Assembly (NCBI RefSeq): GCF_900129455.1
Contig: NZ_FQVU01000004.1
Location: forward strand, 62,001 to 126,000
From: Jatrophihabitans endophyticus
GTDB lineage: Bacteria; Actinomycetota; Actinomycetes; Mycobacteriales; Jatrophihabitantaceae
Length of the DNA: 64,000 bases
Direction: 5' to 3'
Position numbers and translations under genes: made by a program. The notes under the pieces were generated by a model that saw only the letters and a program-made list of their open reading frames with translations, was not told the DNA's origin and did no database searches. Of this stretch, positions 24,146 through 32,529 are shown piece by piece; the stretch's first letter is position 1, and every line of letters begins with the position of its first letter.

Positions 24146-26059
24146 TCAGGACAGGTAGCGGTCGAACCAGTCCACGACGGCCTCGAAGCGGGCGACGCGA
24201 TGGCCCGGTACGCCGCTGCGCGAGAGCTCGTGCCCCTCGCCGGGGAACAGCAGCAGCTCGACCTCGGCCCCGCGCCGCCGCAGCGCGACGTAGAGGCGCT
24301 GGGCCTGCTCGACCGGGCAGCGCCAGTCGTGTTCGGAGTGGACGACGAGCAGTGGCGTGCTGATCGCGTCGGCGGTGGTCAGCGGGCTCTGCCGGCGTCG
24401 CTGGTCGGGATCGGTGCCGTAGAGGTTGTCGGCGAAGTCCCAGCCGATGTCGCTGGAGCCTTCGAAGCTGTCGATGGCGTTGACCGCCCGCTCGCTCACC
24501 GCCGCACGGAACCGGTCGGTGTGGCCCACCAGCCAGGTCGTCATGAAGCCGCCGTGCGAGCCGCCGAGGACGCCGACGCGCGTCGCGTCGAGGTCCGGAC
24601 GTTCGAGGCCGGCGTCGAGCAGGGCGAGCAGGTCGGGCGCCGACCGCTCGCCGACGTCGCCGACGATGTGGCGTCCATGGGCCTGGCCGTACCCGGACGA
24701 GCCGCGCGGGTTGCCGAACACCACCGCGTACCCGGCCGCGGTGTAGACGTGTACCTCGTCGAGCATCGTCCAGCCGTACTGGCTGAACGGGCCGCCGTGG
24801 ATCAGCAGCAGCACCGGGTGCGGCCCGGCGCCGGCGGGGACGGACACGAAGCCGTGCACCGGGTAGCCGTCGGGCGCGGTGGCGGTGAGCTCCTCGACCG
24901 GACGGGTCAGCCCGGCGGTGGCGAACGAGGTCAGCGTGGTGACGGTGCCGTCGTCGGCGACGCGGGCGAGCTCGCCGGCGGTGTCGGTGTCGCTGTAGGT
25001 GACGACGGTGACGCCCGCGGCGCGGTCGACGCCCGTCACCTGGCGCCGCCCGGCGCTCGCCACGCGCGTCGCCGACCCGTCGGTCGCCACCGCGAGCAGG
25101 TCGACCGCGCCGCGGTTCTCCACCCCGACGAGCACCTCGTCGCCGGTGACGACGGGTGGCAGCGCGGCGACGTGGACGGTCTCGGTGTCGGTGAGCCGGG
25201 TCGGCGTGCCGCCGGCGGCGTCGACCCGCCAGAGACCCTCGTTGCGCGCGATCCAGTCCTGCCCCTCGGGGCGTACCCCGGTGGCGAACAGCGCCGTGCC
25301 GTCGGCCGACCACACCGGCAGGTCGAGCTGCATCGTCGTGTCGGTGACCGCCCGGACGTCGCCGCCCCCGGCGGGCACGACGAAGACGTCGGTGAGGCGG
25401 TCGAGCTCCCGCCCGGCGTGCCGGCGCGAGACGAAGGCGAGCGCGGCACCGTCGGGTCGCCACGCCGGCGCCGTGTCGTCCTGGTCGCCGTCGGTGAGCT
25501 GCTCGGCCCGTGGCTCGTCGGCGGTGACGTCGACGACGAACAGGTGGTGGCGCCGGTCGAGGACGAAGCCGACGTCGTCGGTGCGGTACTGCAGGCCGGT
25601 GATGCGCCGCGGTGCCTCCTTCTCGGCCGGGACGTCGTCGTCCTGGCCGTAGCGCCCGTCGGCGAGGACGCGCGCGGCGAACGCGACCCGGCGCGAGTCC
25701 GGCGACCACACCGGCTCACCCGCCCCGCCCACGAGCTCGGTGACGGTGCGGGCGTCGCCGCCGGCCGCCGGCAGCAGGTGCAGCTGCGGCTTGCCCTGCG
25801 CACCCGTACCCGTCCCGCTCGTGCGCAGGAAGGCGATGGTGGCACCGTCGGGAGACCACCGCGGTGCGGTGTCGTGCTCGCCGTGGGTCAGCCGGCGGGG
25901 CGGGGCCGCGCCGTCGGTGGGCACCAGCCACAGCGAGCTGCGGTAGTCGTTCGCGTCGAGGTCGGGACGCGTGGCCGCCACGACGGCATGGGCGCCGTCG
26001 GGGGAGAGCGACGGGCGGCCGAGGGTGACGAGGTGGGCGATGTCCGAGGGCTGCACCAC
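24146..26059 (-). CDS. S9-family serine peptidase (prolyl oligopeptidase/acylaminoacyl-peptidase type)
   Basis: The 637-residue protein has an N-terminal beta-propeller of WSPDG/WRPDG-type blades (about 1-380) and a C-terminal alpha/beta hydrolase domain. The catalytic triad is visible: Ser in GVLGGSHGGFMT (near 497), Asp in VHSEHDWRCP, and His in FPGEGHELS. Without a signal peptide it is likely cytosolic and cleaves short peptides. The start at 26059 directly precedes the propeller. It is followed on the same strand, 62 bases on, by the possible leader ORF of the cysteine dioxygenase gene. Confidence 0.92.
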   Translation of the reverse strand: MVQPSDIAHLVTLGRPSLSPDGAHAVVAATRPDLDANDYRSSLWLVPTDGAAPPRRLTHGEHDTAPRWSPDGATIAFLRTSGTGTGAQGKPQLHLLPAAGGDARTVTELVGGAGEPVWSPDSRRVAFAARVLADGRYGQDDDVPAEKEAPRRITGLQYRTDDVGFVLDRRHHLFVVDVTADEPRAEQLTDGDQDDTAPAWRPDGAALAFVSRRHAGRELDRLTDVFVVPAGGGDVRAVTDTTMQLDLPVWSADGTALFATGVRPEGQDWIARNEGLWRVDAAGGTPTRLTDTETVHVAALPPVVTGDEVLVGVENRGAVDLLAVATDGSATRVASAGRRQVTGVDRAAGVTVVTYSDTDTAGELARVADDGTVTTLTSFATAGLTRPVEELTATAPDGYPVHGFVSVPAGAGPHPVLLLIHGGPFSQYGWTMLDEVHVYTAAGYAVVFGNPRGSSGYGQAHGRHIVGDVGERSAPDLLALLDAGLERPDLDATRVGVLGGSHGGFMTTWLVGHTDRFRAAVSERAVNAIDSFEGSSDIGWDFADNLYGTDPDQRRRQSPLTTADAISTPLLVVHSEHDWRCPVEQAQRLYVALRRRGAEVELLLFPGEGHELSRSGVPGHRVARFEAVVDWFDRYLS

Positions 26060-26104
26060 CCCACCGTATGGCGCGCGGCGTCGGCGGCGGTGCCGCGCCC
26101 GGGG

Positions 26105-26980
26105 TCAACCGGTGACGAGGTGGGTCCGCGGCCAGCCCTGCCGCAGCTCGATGCGCGCCAGCTCCTCGGCGAACCAGGCCGGCGTGGGCGGCCGCTTCGT
26201 CGCGTCGGCCGACATCGCCCAGGTCAGCAGGTCCGACACCTCGATGGGGACGTCGGGGGCGACGATGGGCTGCACCTGACCGCCGAGTACGCGCACGATG
26301 ACGGTGGCGGCCGACTCCCCGGCGTACTCGCGGAAGGCCGCGTGCCCGGCCACCAGCTCGTAGAGCGTGGCGGCGAGGCCGTACACGTCGGTGGCGGGTG
26401 ACGGCGCGGCGCCCTCGAGCAGCTCGGGTGCGGTGTAGGCGGTGATGACGTGCTGCGGGAAGCGGGACGCGTCGGGCGCCGTCGAGACCGCCTCGTCGAA
26501 GCCGCCGAGCACCGGTTCGCCGACGTCGGTCGTGAACACGTTGTCGGGGCGGACGTCGCAGTGCAGCGCGTCGGCGGCGTGCACGGTCTCGAGGGCGCCG
26601 GCGAGCTTGATCCCGGTGGCGATCGCCGCCCGCAGCGGTTCGGGCGCGGCGGTCACGGCGTCGCGCGGCGAGCCCGTCGCGTGCTCGAGGACGAGCGCGG
26701 GGCGGCCGTCGTCGAGGGTGAAGGAGTCGAGCACGCCGATGACGTGCGGGTGCGATCCGATCCGGCCGAGCAGCGTCGCCTGGGTCCGCAGCAGCCCGTC
26801 GACCCAGAGGTGCCGGACGCCGTCGGGCACCTTGACGACGACGCGCCGACCGCCCGGCCGCTCGCGGGCCTCGAACAGGACGAACGGAGGTCGGGAGCGC
26901 AGCGGGCGCACGTCGTCGAACCGGCCGGCGAGCTCGTCGCCTACCGGTGACGTCCGCGCCGACATCGCCATGGTCCCCAC
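26105..26980 (-). CDS. Ser/Thr protein kinase-like protein with degenerate catalytic motifs
   Basis: The 291-residue protein has a recognisable kinase fold: lysine K50 in VVVKVP, HCDVRPDNVF (142-147, with the catalytic Asp and Asn), the activation-segment end YTAPELLEG and DVYGLAATLYELVAGHAAF. The DFG motif is replaced by LGGFDEA (158-164), so the Mg-binding Asp is absent from its usual place, and the glycine-rich loop has no GxGxxG. No membrane helix or extracellular domain is present. It may be a pseudokinase acting as a scaffold, or a kinase of weak activity. A shorter start at 26965 is possible. Confidence 0.82.
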   Translation of the reverse strand: MGTMAMSARTSPVGDELAGRFDDVRPLRSRPPFVLFEARERPGGRRVVVKVPDGVRHLWVDGLLRTQATLLGRIGSHPHVIGVLDSFTLDDGRPALVLEHATGSPRDAVTAAPEPLRAAIATGIKLAGALETVHAADALHCDVRPDNVFTTDVGEPVLGGFDEAVSTAPDASRFPQHVITAYTAPELLEGAAPSPATDVYGLAATLYELVAGHAAFREYAGESAATVIVRVLGGQVQPIVAPDVPIEVSDLLTWAMSADATKRPPTPAWFAEELARIELRQGWPRTHLVTG

Positions 26981-27086
26981 CGTTCGTCCCGCGACGACCG
27001 CGGGTACGTAACCCAGCTTACGACAACTTCACAACCGGCCGCGACGGTCGCCCTCGGTCGACGCCGGGCCGGTCCCGGGCGGACGG

Positions 27087-27530
27087 TCAGGGGACGACGG
27101 TGACCGGCCACGAGGCGTCGCGCACGAGGCGGGCGGCGAGCGAGCCCACGATGCGGTGGTTGGCCTGCGTCGACGCGCCGACCACGATGGCGTCGACCTG
27201 CAGCTCCGCGGCCACCGCGATGAGCTCGCGGTAGGGGTTCCCGGCGCGTTCGACGTACTCCGCGACGATGCCCACGTGCTCGATGCCGTCCTGCACGGCC
27301 TGTCTGATCTCCGTGCCCAGGTCCTCCTGCGCCCGCAGCATGGCACCGGCGGTGACGGCGACACCGCTCGCCACCGACGAGGTCCGCACGAACACGACGA
27401 CGAGCTTGGCGCCCTGCCGGCGGGCGAGACCGGCGGCGTAGGCGCCGGCCCGCAGCGACGTGTCGGACCCGTCGACGCCGACGAGGATGCGCGTGGGGCC
27501 GTCCGTGCCGAGCTCGAACGTGTGCGTCAT
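27087..27530 (-). CDS. Universal stress protein (UspA family)
   Basis: A 147-residue single UspA domain: RILVGVDGSDTSLRAGAYAAGLA at the N-terminus, then VDAIVVGASTQANHRIVGSLAARLVRDASWPVTVVP. The G-x2-x(8-9)-GS segment keeps the ATP-binding motif. Proteins of this type bind ATP and act in dormancy or stress responses. It is monocistronic and cytoplasmic. The start has no alternative, and the neighbouring kinase-like gene, 106 bases away on the same strand, could be regulated together but is not in an overlapping operon. Confidence 0.93.
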   Translation of the reverse strand: MTHTFELGTDGPTRILVGVDGSDTSLRAGAYAAGLARRQGAKLVVVFVRTSSVASGVAVTAGAMLRAQEDLGTEIRQAVQDGIEHVGIVAEYVERAGNPYRELIAVAAELQVDAIVVGASTQANHRIVGSLAARLVRDASWPVTVVP

Positions 27531-27587
27531 GCCCGGGATTGTGGCCCGGTCCGGTGGGCGGGGGCCAGCCGCCTCCCGCCCCGACGC

Positions 27588-27626
27588 GACCGGACCCCGC
27601 CGCGGGGTGAGCGGCGGGGCCCGGTC
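27588..27626 (-). terminator. Hairpin terminator of the GH2 gene
   Basis: The arms GACCGGACCCCGCCG and CGGCGGGGCCCGGTC pair over 15 positions (one G-U in RNA) around a 9-base loop. It sits 18 bases after the stop of the secreted glycosidase gene and before the universal stress gene. No U-tract follows on either side, consistent with actinobacterial intrinsic terminators. Confidence 0.65.
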
Positions 27627-27644
27627 GAGCGCATCAGGGACCGG

Positions 27645-30152
27645 TCACCGGCGGGCGGCCGACCCCAGCGCGGCGACGTCGGCCGCGCTGAGCGCGCGGT
27701 TCCAGACCCGGACGTCGTCGATGGTGCCCGGCCAGTAGTCGGTGGGGCTCCCGCCGTACTGGCCGCGCCCGATCGTCAGCGGTCCCGACGCCGCGTCGCC
27801 GAGGCACTGCCGGTGCACCTGCTGCTGCGCCGTGCCGTCGACGTAGAGCGTGTACGTGCCCGTGGCCGCGTCGTGGACGCCGGTGAGGCGGTACCACGTG
27901 TTCAGCTGCGGCGCGGTGTCGGCGAGCGCCCGGCCGCCGACCGTCGAGAAGGCGAAGCGGTTGTCGGCCTGCGAGTACTGCAGGAAGAACGCGCTCGCGC
28001 TGTCGGTGTCCTCGCCGACCGCGGTGGCGAAGTGCCCGGTGCTGTCGAGCTTGACCCAGGCCGAGACGCTGAAGTTCCCGGCGGTGTCGACGACCCGGTC
28101 CTTCGTCACGGCGGCCTGCGACGAGCCGTCCAGCTGCAGGGCGGTGCCGGTGTGCCCGGGTACCCACTGCGGCGAGCCGGTCGTCGTCGCGTCGTGCGAG
28201 CCGGCGGCGTCGTGCGCGACCGTCCCGCTGCCCTCGTCGAGCGCGTAGCTGGCGACCGGGTTCTGCTGGCCGGCCGGGTAGGTCGGCGCGTTGGCGCCGG
28301 AGTACGCGCCGGGCGCGGCCCTGACCACGGCCAGGTTCGCCTTGCGCACCGCGGCCGGGTCCATCTTCTCGACCTGCCGGTCGTAGGTCCAGAAGCCGTT
28401 GACCTCGTTCTCCACGTCGGTGATCTGGGTGTAGATCGCCGCGCTGACGCCGCACTGGTTCTCGACCTGCACGAGCTTCTTCTGCAGCTCGACGTACTTG
28501 GCCGTCAGCGCGGCCTTGTCCGGGAAGAGCTGGTACGAGCCGGGGGTGCCGGGCCAGTCGTGTGCCTTGTCGATCAGGCCGAGACCGCCGTACTCGCCGT
28601 CGATCGTGAGCCGTTTGCCGTCCGATGTCGGGGTGCCGGGGCCGAGGTAGGTGTGGTCGTCGTAGACGTCGCCCTCGCCGCTGTCGGGCAGCGAGGCGCA
28701 GCAGTTGACGCCGCTGTCGGCGTCGACCAGCCGGGTCGGGTCCCACTTCTTGACCTGGGCCGCGGTGCTCACCGGGTCGAACTCGCCCCAGCCCTCGTTG
28801 AACGGGACCCAGCCGATGATGGAGGTCTCGCTGCGATGCTGGTCGATCATCGTGTGCAGCTCCTTCAGGAACTGCTGCTGACCGGCCGCGGACGGGTGCC
28901 GGTCGCTGTTGGTCGCGGGCATGTCCTGCCACACCAGCAGGCCGAGCTTGTCGGCCCAGTAGTACCAGCGGTCGGGCTCGACCTTGATGTGCTTGCGCAC
29001 CGAGTTGAAGCCGAGCTGCTTGTGCTGCTCGAGGTCGAACTTCAGCGCGTCGTCGGTCGGCGCCGTGTAGATGCCGTCGGGCCAGAAGCCCTGGTCCAGC
29101 GTCGCCATCGAGAAGATCGGCTTGCCGTTGAGCAGCAGGCGCGGCTTGCCCTGGGCGTCCTTGTGCACGGTGACGGAGCGCAGGCCGGCGTACGAGCCGA
29201 CCGAGTCGACGACCGTGCCGCGGTGCTTGACCTTGACGGTGAGGTCGTAGAGGAACGGGTCGTTCGGCGACCACAGGTGCGGCTTCGCGAAGGCGAGCGT
29301 CACGGCACTGCCGGCCGCGCCGGTCGCGCGGGCGACCTGCGTGCCCTTGGTCGAGGCGGTGACGACGACGGTGTCGCCGTCCTGCGCACCGGTGACGACC
29401 GGCTTCACCGTGAGCTGCTTACGCGCCACGTTCGGCGTCGTGACCAGCGAGTCGACGTGGGTGTAGGCCACCGGCTCCAACCACACCGTCTGCCAGATGC
29501 CCGACGTCGGCGTGTAGAAGATCCCGCTCGGATCGTTGCGCTGCTTGCCGATGGGCTGCTCACCGGAGTCGGTCGGGTCGCTGACGCCGACGAGGATCTC
29601 CTGCTTGCCGCCGGCGTGCACCGCGCTGGTGATGTCCGCGCTGAACGCGTCGTAACCGCCCTTGTGGTGGACGACCTTGGTGCCGTTGACCCAGACGGTC
29701 GTGTCGTAGTCGACCGCGCCGAAGTGCAGCAGCAGGTGCTGGCCGTGCCAGCTCTTCGGGACGGTGACCGTGCGGCGGTACCACATGCGGTCCTCGTGAC
29801 GCATGATCCCGGACAGCGCCGACTCGACCGGGTAGGGGACCAGGATCCGCTCCGCCAGGGTCTGCCCCACCGGGGGCTTCTCGCCCTCGTCGGCGCCGGC
29901 GAACTGCCAGACTCCGTTGAGGTTCGTCCAGGCGTTGCGGGTCAGCTGCGGGCGCGGGTACTCGGGCAGCGCGTTGTTCGGACCGACCTGCGAGGTCCAC
30001 GGCGTCGACAGCGGTGGGGTCTTGGCGTGCCACCCCGAGGGGGCGGCGTCGGCCGCGGAGCCGGCGGCGATGCCGCCGGCGGCGCTCAGCGCGAGCACCG
30101 CCGCGGTGAGGCCCGCCGGCAGGCGTCGGCGGCGGGAGCTGGATGAGAACAC
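27645..30152 (-). CDS. Secreted glycoside hydrolase family 2 protein with C-terminal LamG domain
   Basis: The 835-residue protein begins with a Sec-type signal (RRRRLPAGLTAAVLALSAAGG...ADAA), then the GH2 sugar-binding, Ig-like and TIM-barrel domains (about 45-620), and a concanavalin-like LamG/Laminin_G_3 domain (about 640-825). The acid/base Glu is in VPFNEGWGEF near 450 and the nucleophile Glu in IDGEYGG near 517, so it should be active on beta-galactosides or related beta-glycosides. The neighbouring sugar ABC transporter and galT favour a galactose-releasing enzyme. It is divergent from the DeoR-type regulator with a 243-base gap containing a candidate operator. Confidence 0.9.
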   Translation of the reverse strand: MFSSSSRRRRLPAGLTAAVLALSAAGGIAAGSAADAAPSGWHAKTPPLSTPWTSQVGPNNALPEYPRPQLTRNAWTNLNGVWQFAGADEGEKPPVGQTLAERILVPYPVESALSGIMRHEDRMWYRRTVTVPKSWHGQHLLLHFGAVDYDTTVWVNGTKVVHHKGGYDAFSADITSAVHAGGKQEILVGVSDPTDSGEQPIGKQRNDPSGIFYTPTSGIWQTVWLEPVAYTHVDSLVTTPNVARKQLTVKPVVTGAQDGDTVVVTASTKGTQVARATGAAGSAVTLAFAKPHLWSPNDPFLYDLTVKVKHRGTVVDSVGSYAGLRSVTVHKDAQGKPRLLLNGKPIFSMATLDQGFWPDGIYTAPTDDALKFDLEQHKQLGFNSVRKHIKVEPDRWYYWADKLGLLVWQDMPATNSDRHPSAAGQQQFLKELHTMIDQHRSETSIIGWVPFNEGWGEFDPVSTAAQVKKWDPTRLVDADSGVNCCASLPDSGEGDVYDDHTYLGPGTPTSDGKRLTIDGEYGGLGLIDKAHDWPGTPGSYQLFPDKAALTAKYVELQKKLVQVENQCGVSAAIYTQITDVENEVNGFWTYDRQVEKMDPAAVRKANLAVVRAAPGAYSGANAPTYPAGQQNPVASYALDEGSGTVAHDAAGSHDATTTGSPQWVPGHTGTALQLDGSSQAAVTKDRVVDTAGNFSVSAWVKLDSTGHFATAVGEDTDSASAFFLQYSQADNRFAFSTVGGRALADTAPQLNTWYRLTGVHDAATGTYTLYVDGTAQQQVHRQCLGDAASGPLTIGRGQYGGSPTDYWPGTIDDVRVWNRALSAADVAALGSAARR

Positions 30153-30302
30153 GGGTACGCCCTTCGATCGGGACGGCGACGATGCCGTCGACAGCGGGGA
30201 GGACCGTCCGACGGGTGCACGGGGTTTGCGGCTTCCGTCCGGAACAGGTGGAGCGTCCGATGCGTAACCAACTCGCCCTGATCGGTTAAGTCAATAAGCA
30301 AT

Positions 30303-30319
30303 CGTTTGCTGATCGAACG
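30303..30319. promoter_or_regulatory. Candidate DeoR-type operator between GH2 and regulator genes
   Basis: CGTTTGCTGATCGAACG, with CGTT/AACG ends as inverted half-sites and a central GCTGATCG. It lies in the divergent gap, 77 bases before the regulator ATG. GCTGATCG recurs before the ABC operon (31291-31298), which suggests one regulator acts at both promoters. Confidence 0.45.
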
Positions 30320-30395
30320 TGCCGTCGCTACGCTCCGACCGATCAGCGGCTCGATCCGGCTGGATCGAGTCGGGCCGACTCCGTGGTGGGTGCCA

Positions 30396-31262
30396 ATGTT
30401 CACGGCCGAACGCAGGCAGGCGATCGTCGAACTCGTCCGGGCGAACGGGGCGGTGTCGCTGCGCGAGCTGGCCGAGTCGACTGACTCCTCCGAGGTCACC
30501 GTGCGCCGCGACGTGCGCGCGCTCGAGGAGCAGGGTGTCCTCGATCGTCGCCGTGGCGGTGCGGTGTGGCCGGGCGGGCTCTCGCACGAGCAGAGCTACC
30601 GGCAGAAGCGTGCTGTCGCGTCGGCGGAGAAGGCCGCGATCGCCGTCGCCGCCGCCGGGTTGGTCGAGGAGGGCGACGCCATCGTGGTCGGCGGCGGCAG
30701 CACCACGCAGGAGTTCGCGCGGCGGCTGGCACGCATCGTCGACCTCACCGTCGTCACGAACTCGGTGCTGGTCGCGCAGGCGCTCTCGGACGCGAAGGCC
30801 GAGGTCGTGCTCACCGGCGGTTCGCTGCGCAAGTCCACCCACGCGCTCATCGGCAGCGGCGCGGAGAAGGCACTGGCCGGGCTGCGGGTCCGGCGGGCGT
30901 TCCTGTCCGGCAACGGCCTCACCGTCGAGCGGGGTCTGTCGACGCCCAACATGCACGTCGCGAGCATCGATCAGGCGATCATGCACTCCGCGCAGGAGGT
31001 CGTGGTCCTCGCCGATCACACCAAGCTCGGCGTCGACACCATGTTCCAGACCGTTCCCACCGAGCGCATCGGCCTGCTCGTCACCGACGCGGCCGCCGAT
31101 CCCGCGCTGCTCGAGGCGTTCCGGGGGGACGGCGTCGAGATCGTCGTGGCGGCCCCCGGGGCTCCGGGGGCCACGGGGGCCGCTGCGGCCGACGGCATCG
31201 ACGGGCTCGTCGCCGCGCGCGCCGAGCCCACCCGTGTCCGCAACGATTCCGTAAAGTCCTGA
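30396..31262 (+). CDS. DeoR-family sugar-responsive transcriptional regulator
   Basis: The 288-residue protein has a DeoR helix-turn-helix (residues about 6-57, RRQAIVELVRANGAVSLREL...EVTVRRDVRALEEQG) and a DeoRC sensor domain (about 75-235) with the ligand-pocket GGGSTTQEFARRL and TGGSLRKSTHALIG motifs. DeoR proteins repress sugar operons until a phosphorylated sugar binds. The start at 30396 leaves the family's usual MFTAERR beginning; an upstream start would add thirty non-conserved residues. Sitting between a secreted glycosidase and a sugar ABC-galT operon, it most likely controls both. Confidence 0.92.
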   Translation: MFTAERRQAIVELVRANGAVSLRELAESTDSSEVTVRRDVRALEEQGVLDRRRGGAVWPGGLSHEQSYRQKRAVASAEKAAIAVAAAGLVEEGDAIVVGGGSTTQEFARRLARIVDLTVVTNSVLVAQALSDAKAEVVLTGGSLRKSTHALIGSGAEKALAGLRVRRAFLSGNGLTVERGLSTPNMHVASIDQAIMHSAQEVVVLADHTKLGVDTMFQTVPTERIGLLVTDAAADPALLEAFRGDGVEIVVAAPGAPGATGAAAADGIDGLVAARAEPTRVRNDSVKS

Positions 31263-31304
31263 TCAGTTTGCTGTCAACTCTTGACCGATAGCTGATCGTT
31301 CGCG
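31259..31304. promoter_or_regulatory. Candidate DeoR-type operator region before the ABC-galT operon
   Basis: The 46 bases after the regulator stop contain CTGATCAGTTTGCTG (with palindrome CTGATCAG, 31259-31266) and GCTGATCGTTCGCG (31291-31304). Both share GCTGATCG- or TTTGCTG-type elements with the candidate operator at 30303-30319. Confidence 0.4.
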
Positions 31305-31428
31305 TTCACTCTGTCCACCAGCGGACGGCGGTAACCGCCGCGTAACCCGGGCGTCATCCCTGCCGCCCGGAGGGTCCGGCGTCGTCCCGCATGGCGTGAT
31401 GTTCGACTCGACGAGGAGTGGCGAGGAC

Positions 31429-32529
31429 ATGGTCAGCAATCCGACGCGACGCGGTGCCGCCGCACTGGGGATCTCCCTGGCGGCCGCCATGGTCATGACC
31501 GGGTGCGCGAAGAGCGCGTCCCAGAGCGGCGACAGCAGCGGAGGCGACGACTCCACCAACACCGCCGCCGCGCAGCAGGTGCAGTCGACCGGCTCGGCCG
31601 GCCCGGGGTGCACCTACACCAAGTACGGCGCGCCGAAGGTGGACCTCAAGGGGGCGACCGTCGGCTTCTCGCAGTCCGAGGCGACGAGCAACCCGTTCCG
31701 CGCCACCGAGACCAAGTCGATCACCGACGAGGCCAAGCGGCTCGGCATCAAGCTCATCCAGCGCAACGCCAACGCCAACGTGGCGCAGCAGAACACCGAC
31801 ATCCAGGGGATGATCGCGCAGGGCGCCAAGGTGCTCATCGTCGCGCCGGAGAACTCCGACGGTCTCGCCCCTGCGCTCAACCAGGCCAAGGCCAAGAAGA
31901 TCCCGGTGCTGACGATCGACCGCACCGTGCAGGGCAGCGCCTGCTCGGACTACATCGGCTTCATCGGTTCGGACTTCACCGGCCAGGCCAAGATCGCTGC
32001 CGACGACCTCGCGACCGCCATCGGCAAGAAGGGCGAGGTCGCCGTCCTGCAGGGCACGTCGGGCAACAACGTGGCCCAGGAGCGCACGAAGGGCTTCAAC
32101 GACCAGGTCAAGGCGCAGTACCCGGACGTGAAGATCGTCGCGTCGCAGACCGCCAACTTCGACCAGGCCACCGGCCAGAAGGTCGCCGCGCAGATCCTGC
32201 AGAGCAACCCGAACATCAAGGGGATCTACGCGCAGAACGACACCATGGCCCTCGGCGCGATCCAGGCCATCCGCGGCGCCGGCAAGAAGCCGGGCACCGA
32301 CATCAAGGTCGTCGCGATCGACGGCATCCGGCAGGCGGTCCAGAACGTCGCCAGCGGCATCATGTACAGCGACATCGAGACCAACCCGCGTTTCGGTCCG
32401 CTGGCGTTCAAGGCGCTGCAGGACTTCTACGGCAGCGGCAACGGCGTGTCCGCCAAGGTGATCATCAAGGACCAGCACTTCACGAAGGACAACGCGGCGC
32501 AGGCCCTCAAGGAGGGCCGGGTCTACTGA
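31429..32529 (+). CDS. Sugar ABC transporter substrate-binding lipoprotein, YtfQ-like
   Basis: The 366-residue protein has a lipoprotein signal with lipobox MTGC at Cys26, an acidic/Ser-rich linker, then a Peripla_BP_4 sugar-binding fold. VGFSQSEATSNPFRATETKSI...RNANANVAQQNTDIQGMI...APENSDGL is close in pattern to YtfQ, the galactofuranose/galactose-binding protein of E. coli. The start at 31429 gives a normal signal peptide and has GAGGAG upstream; an in-frame start at 31396 is less likely. It is the first gene of an operon with an ATPase, two permeases and galT, so its cargo is probably galactose or a galactoside. Confidence 0.88.
   Translation: MVSNPTRRGAAALGISLAAAMVMTGCAKSASQSGDSSGGDDSTNTAAAQQVQSTGSAGPGCTYTKYGAPKVDLKGATVGFSQSEATSNPFRATETKSITDEAKRLGIKLIQRNANANVAQQNTDIQGMIAQGAKVLIVAPENSDGLAPALNQAKAKKIPVLTIDRTVQGSACSDYIGFIGSDFTGQAKIAADDLATAIGKKGEVAVLQGTSGNNVAQERTKGFNDQVKAQYPDVKIVASQTANFDQATGQKVAAQILQSNPNIKGIYAQNDTMALGAIQAIRGAGKKPGTDIKVVAIDGIRQAVQNVASGIMYSDIETNPRFGPLAFKALQDFYGSGNGVSAKVIIKDQHFTKDNAAQALKEGRVY

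Noticed and set aside
27156-30146. A 996-codon plus-strand open frame opposite the GH2 gene
   Set aside because: The minus strand encodes an intact GH2 enzyme with both catalytic glutamates; the plus frame is a shadow.
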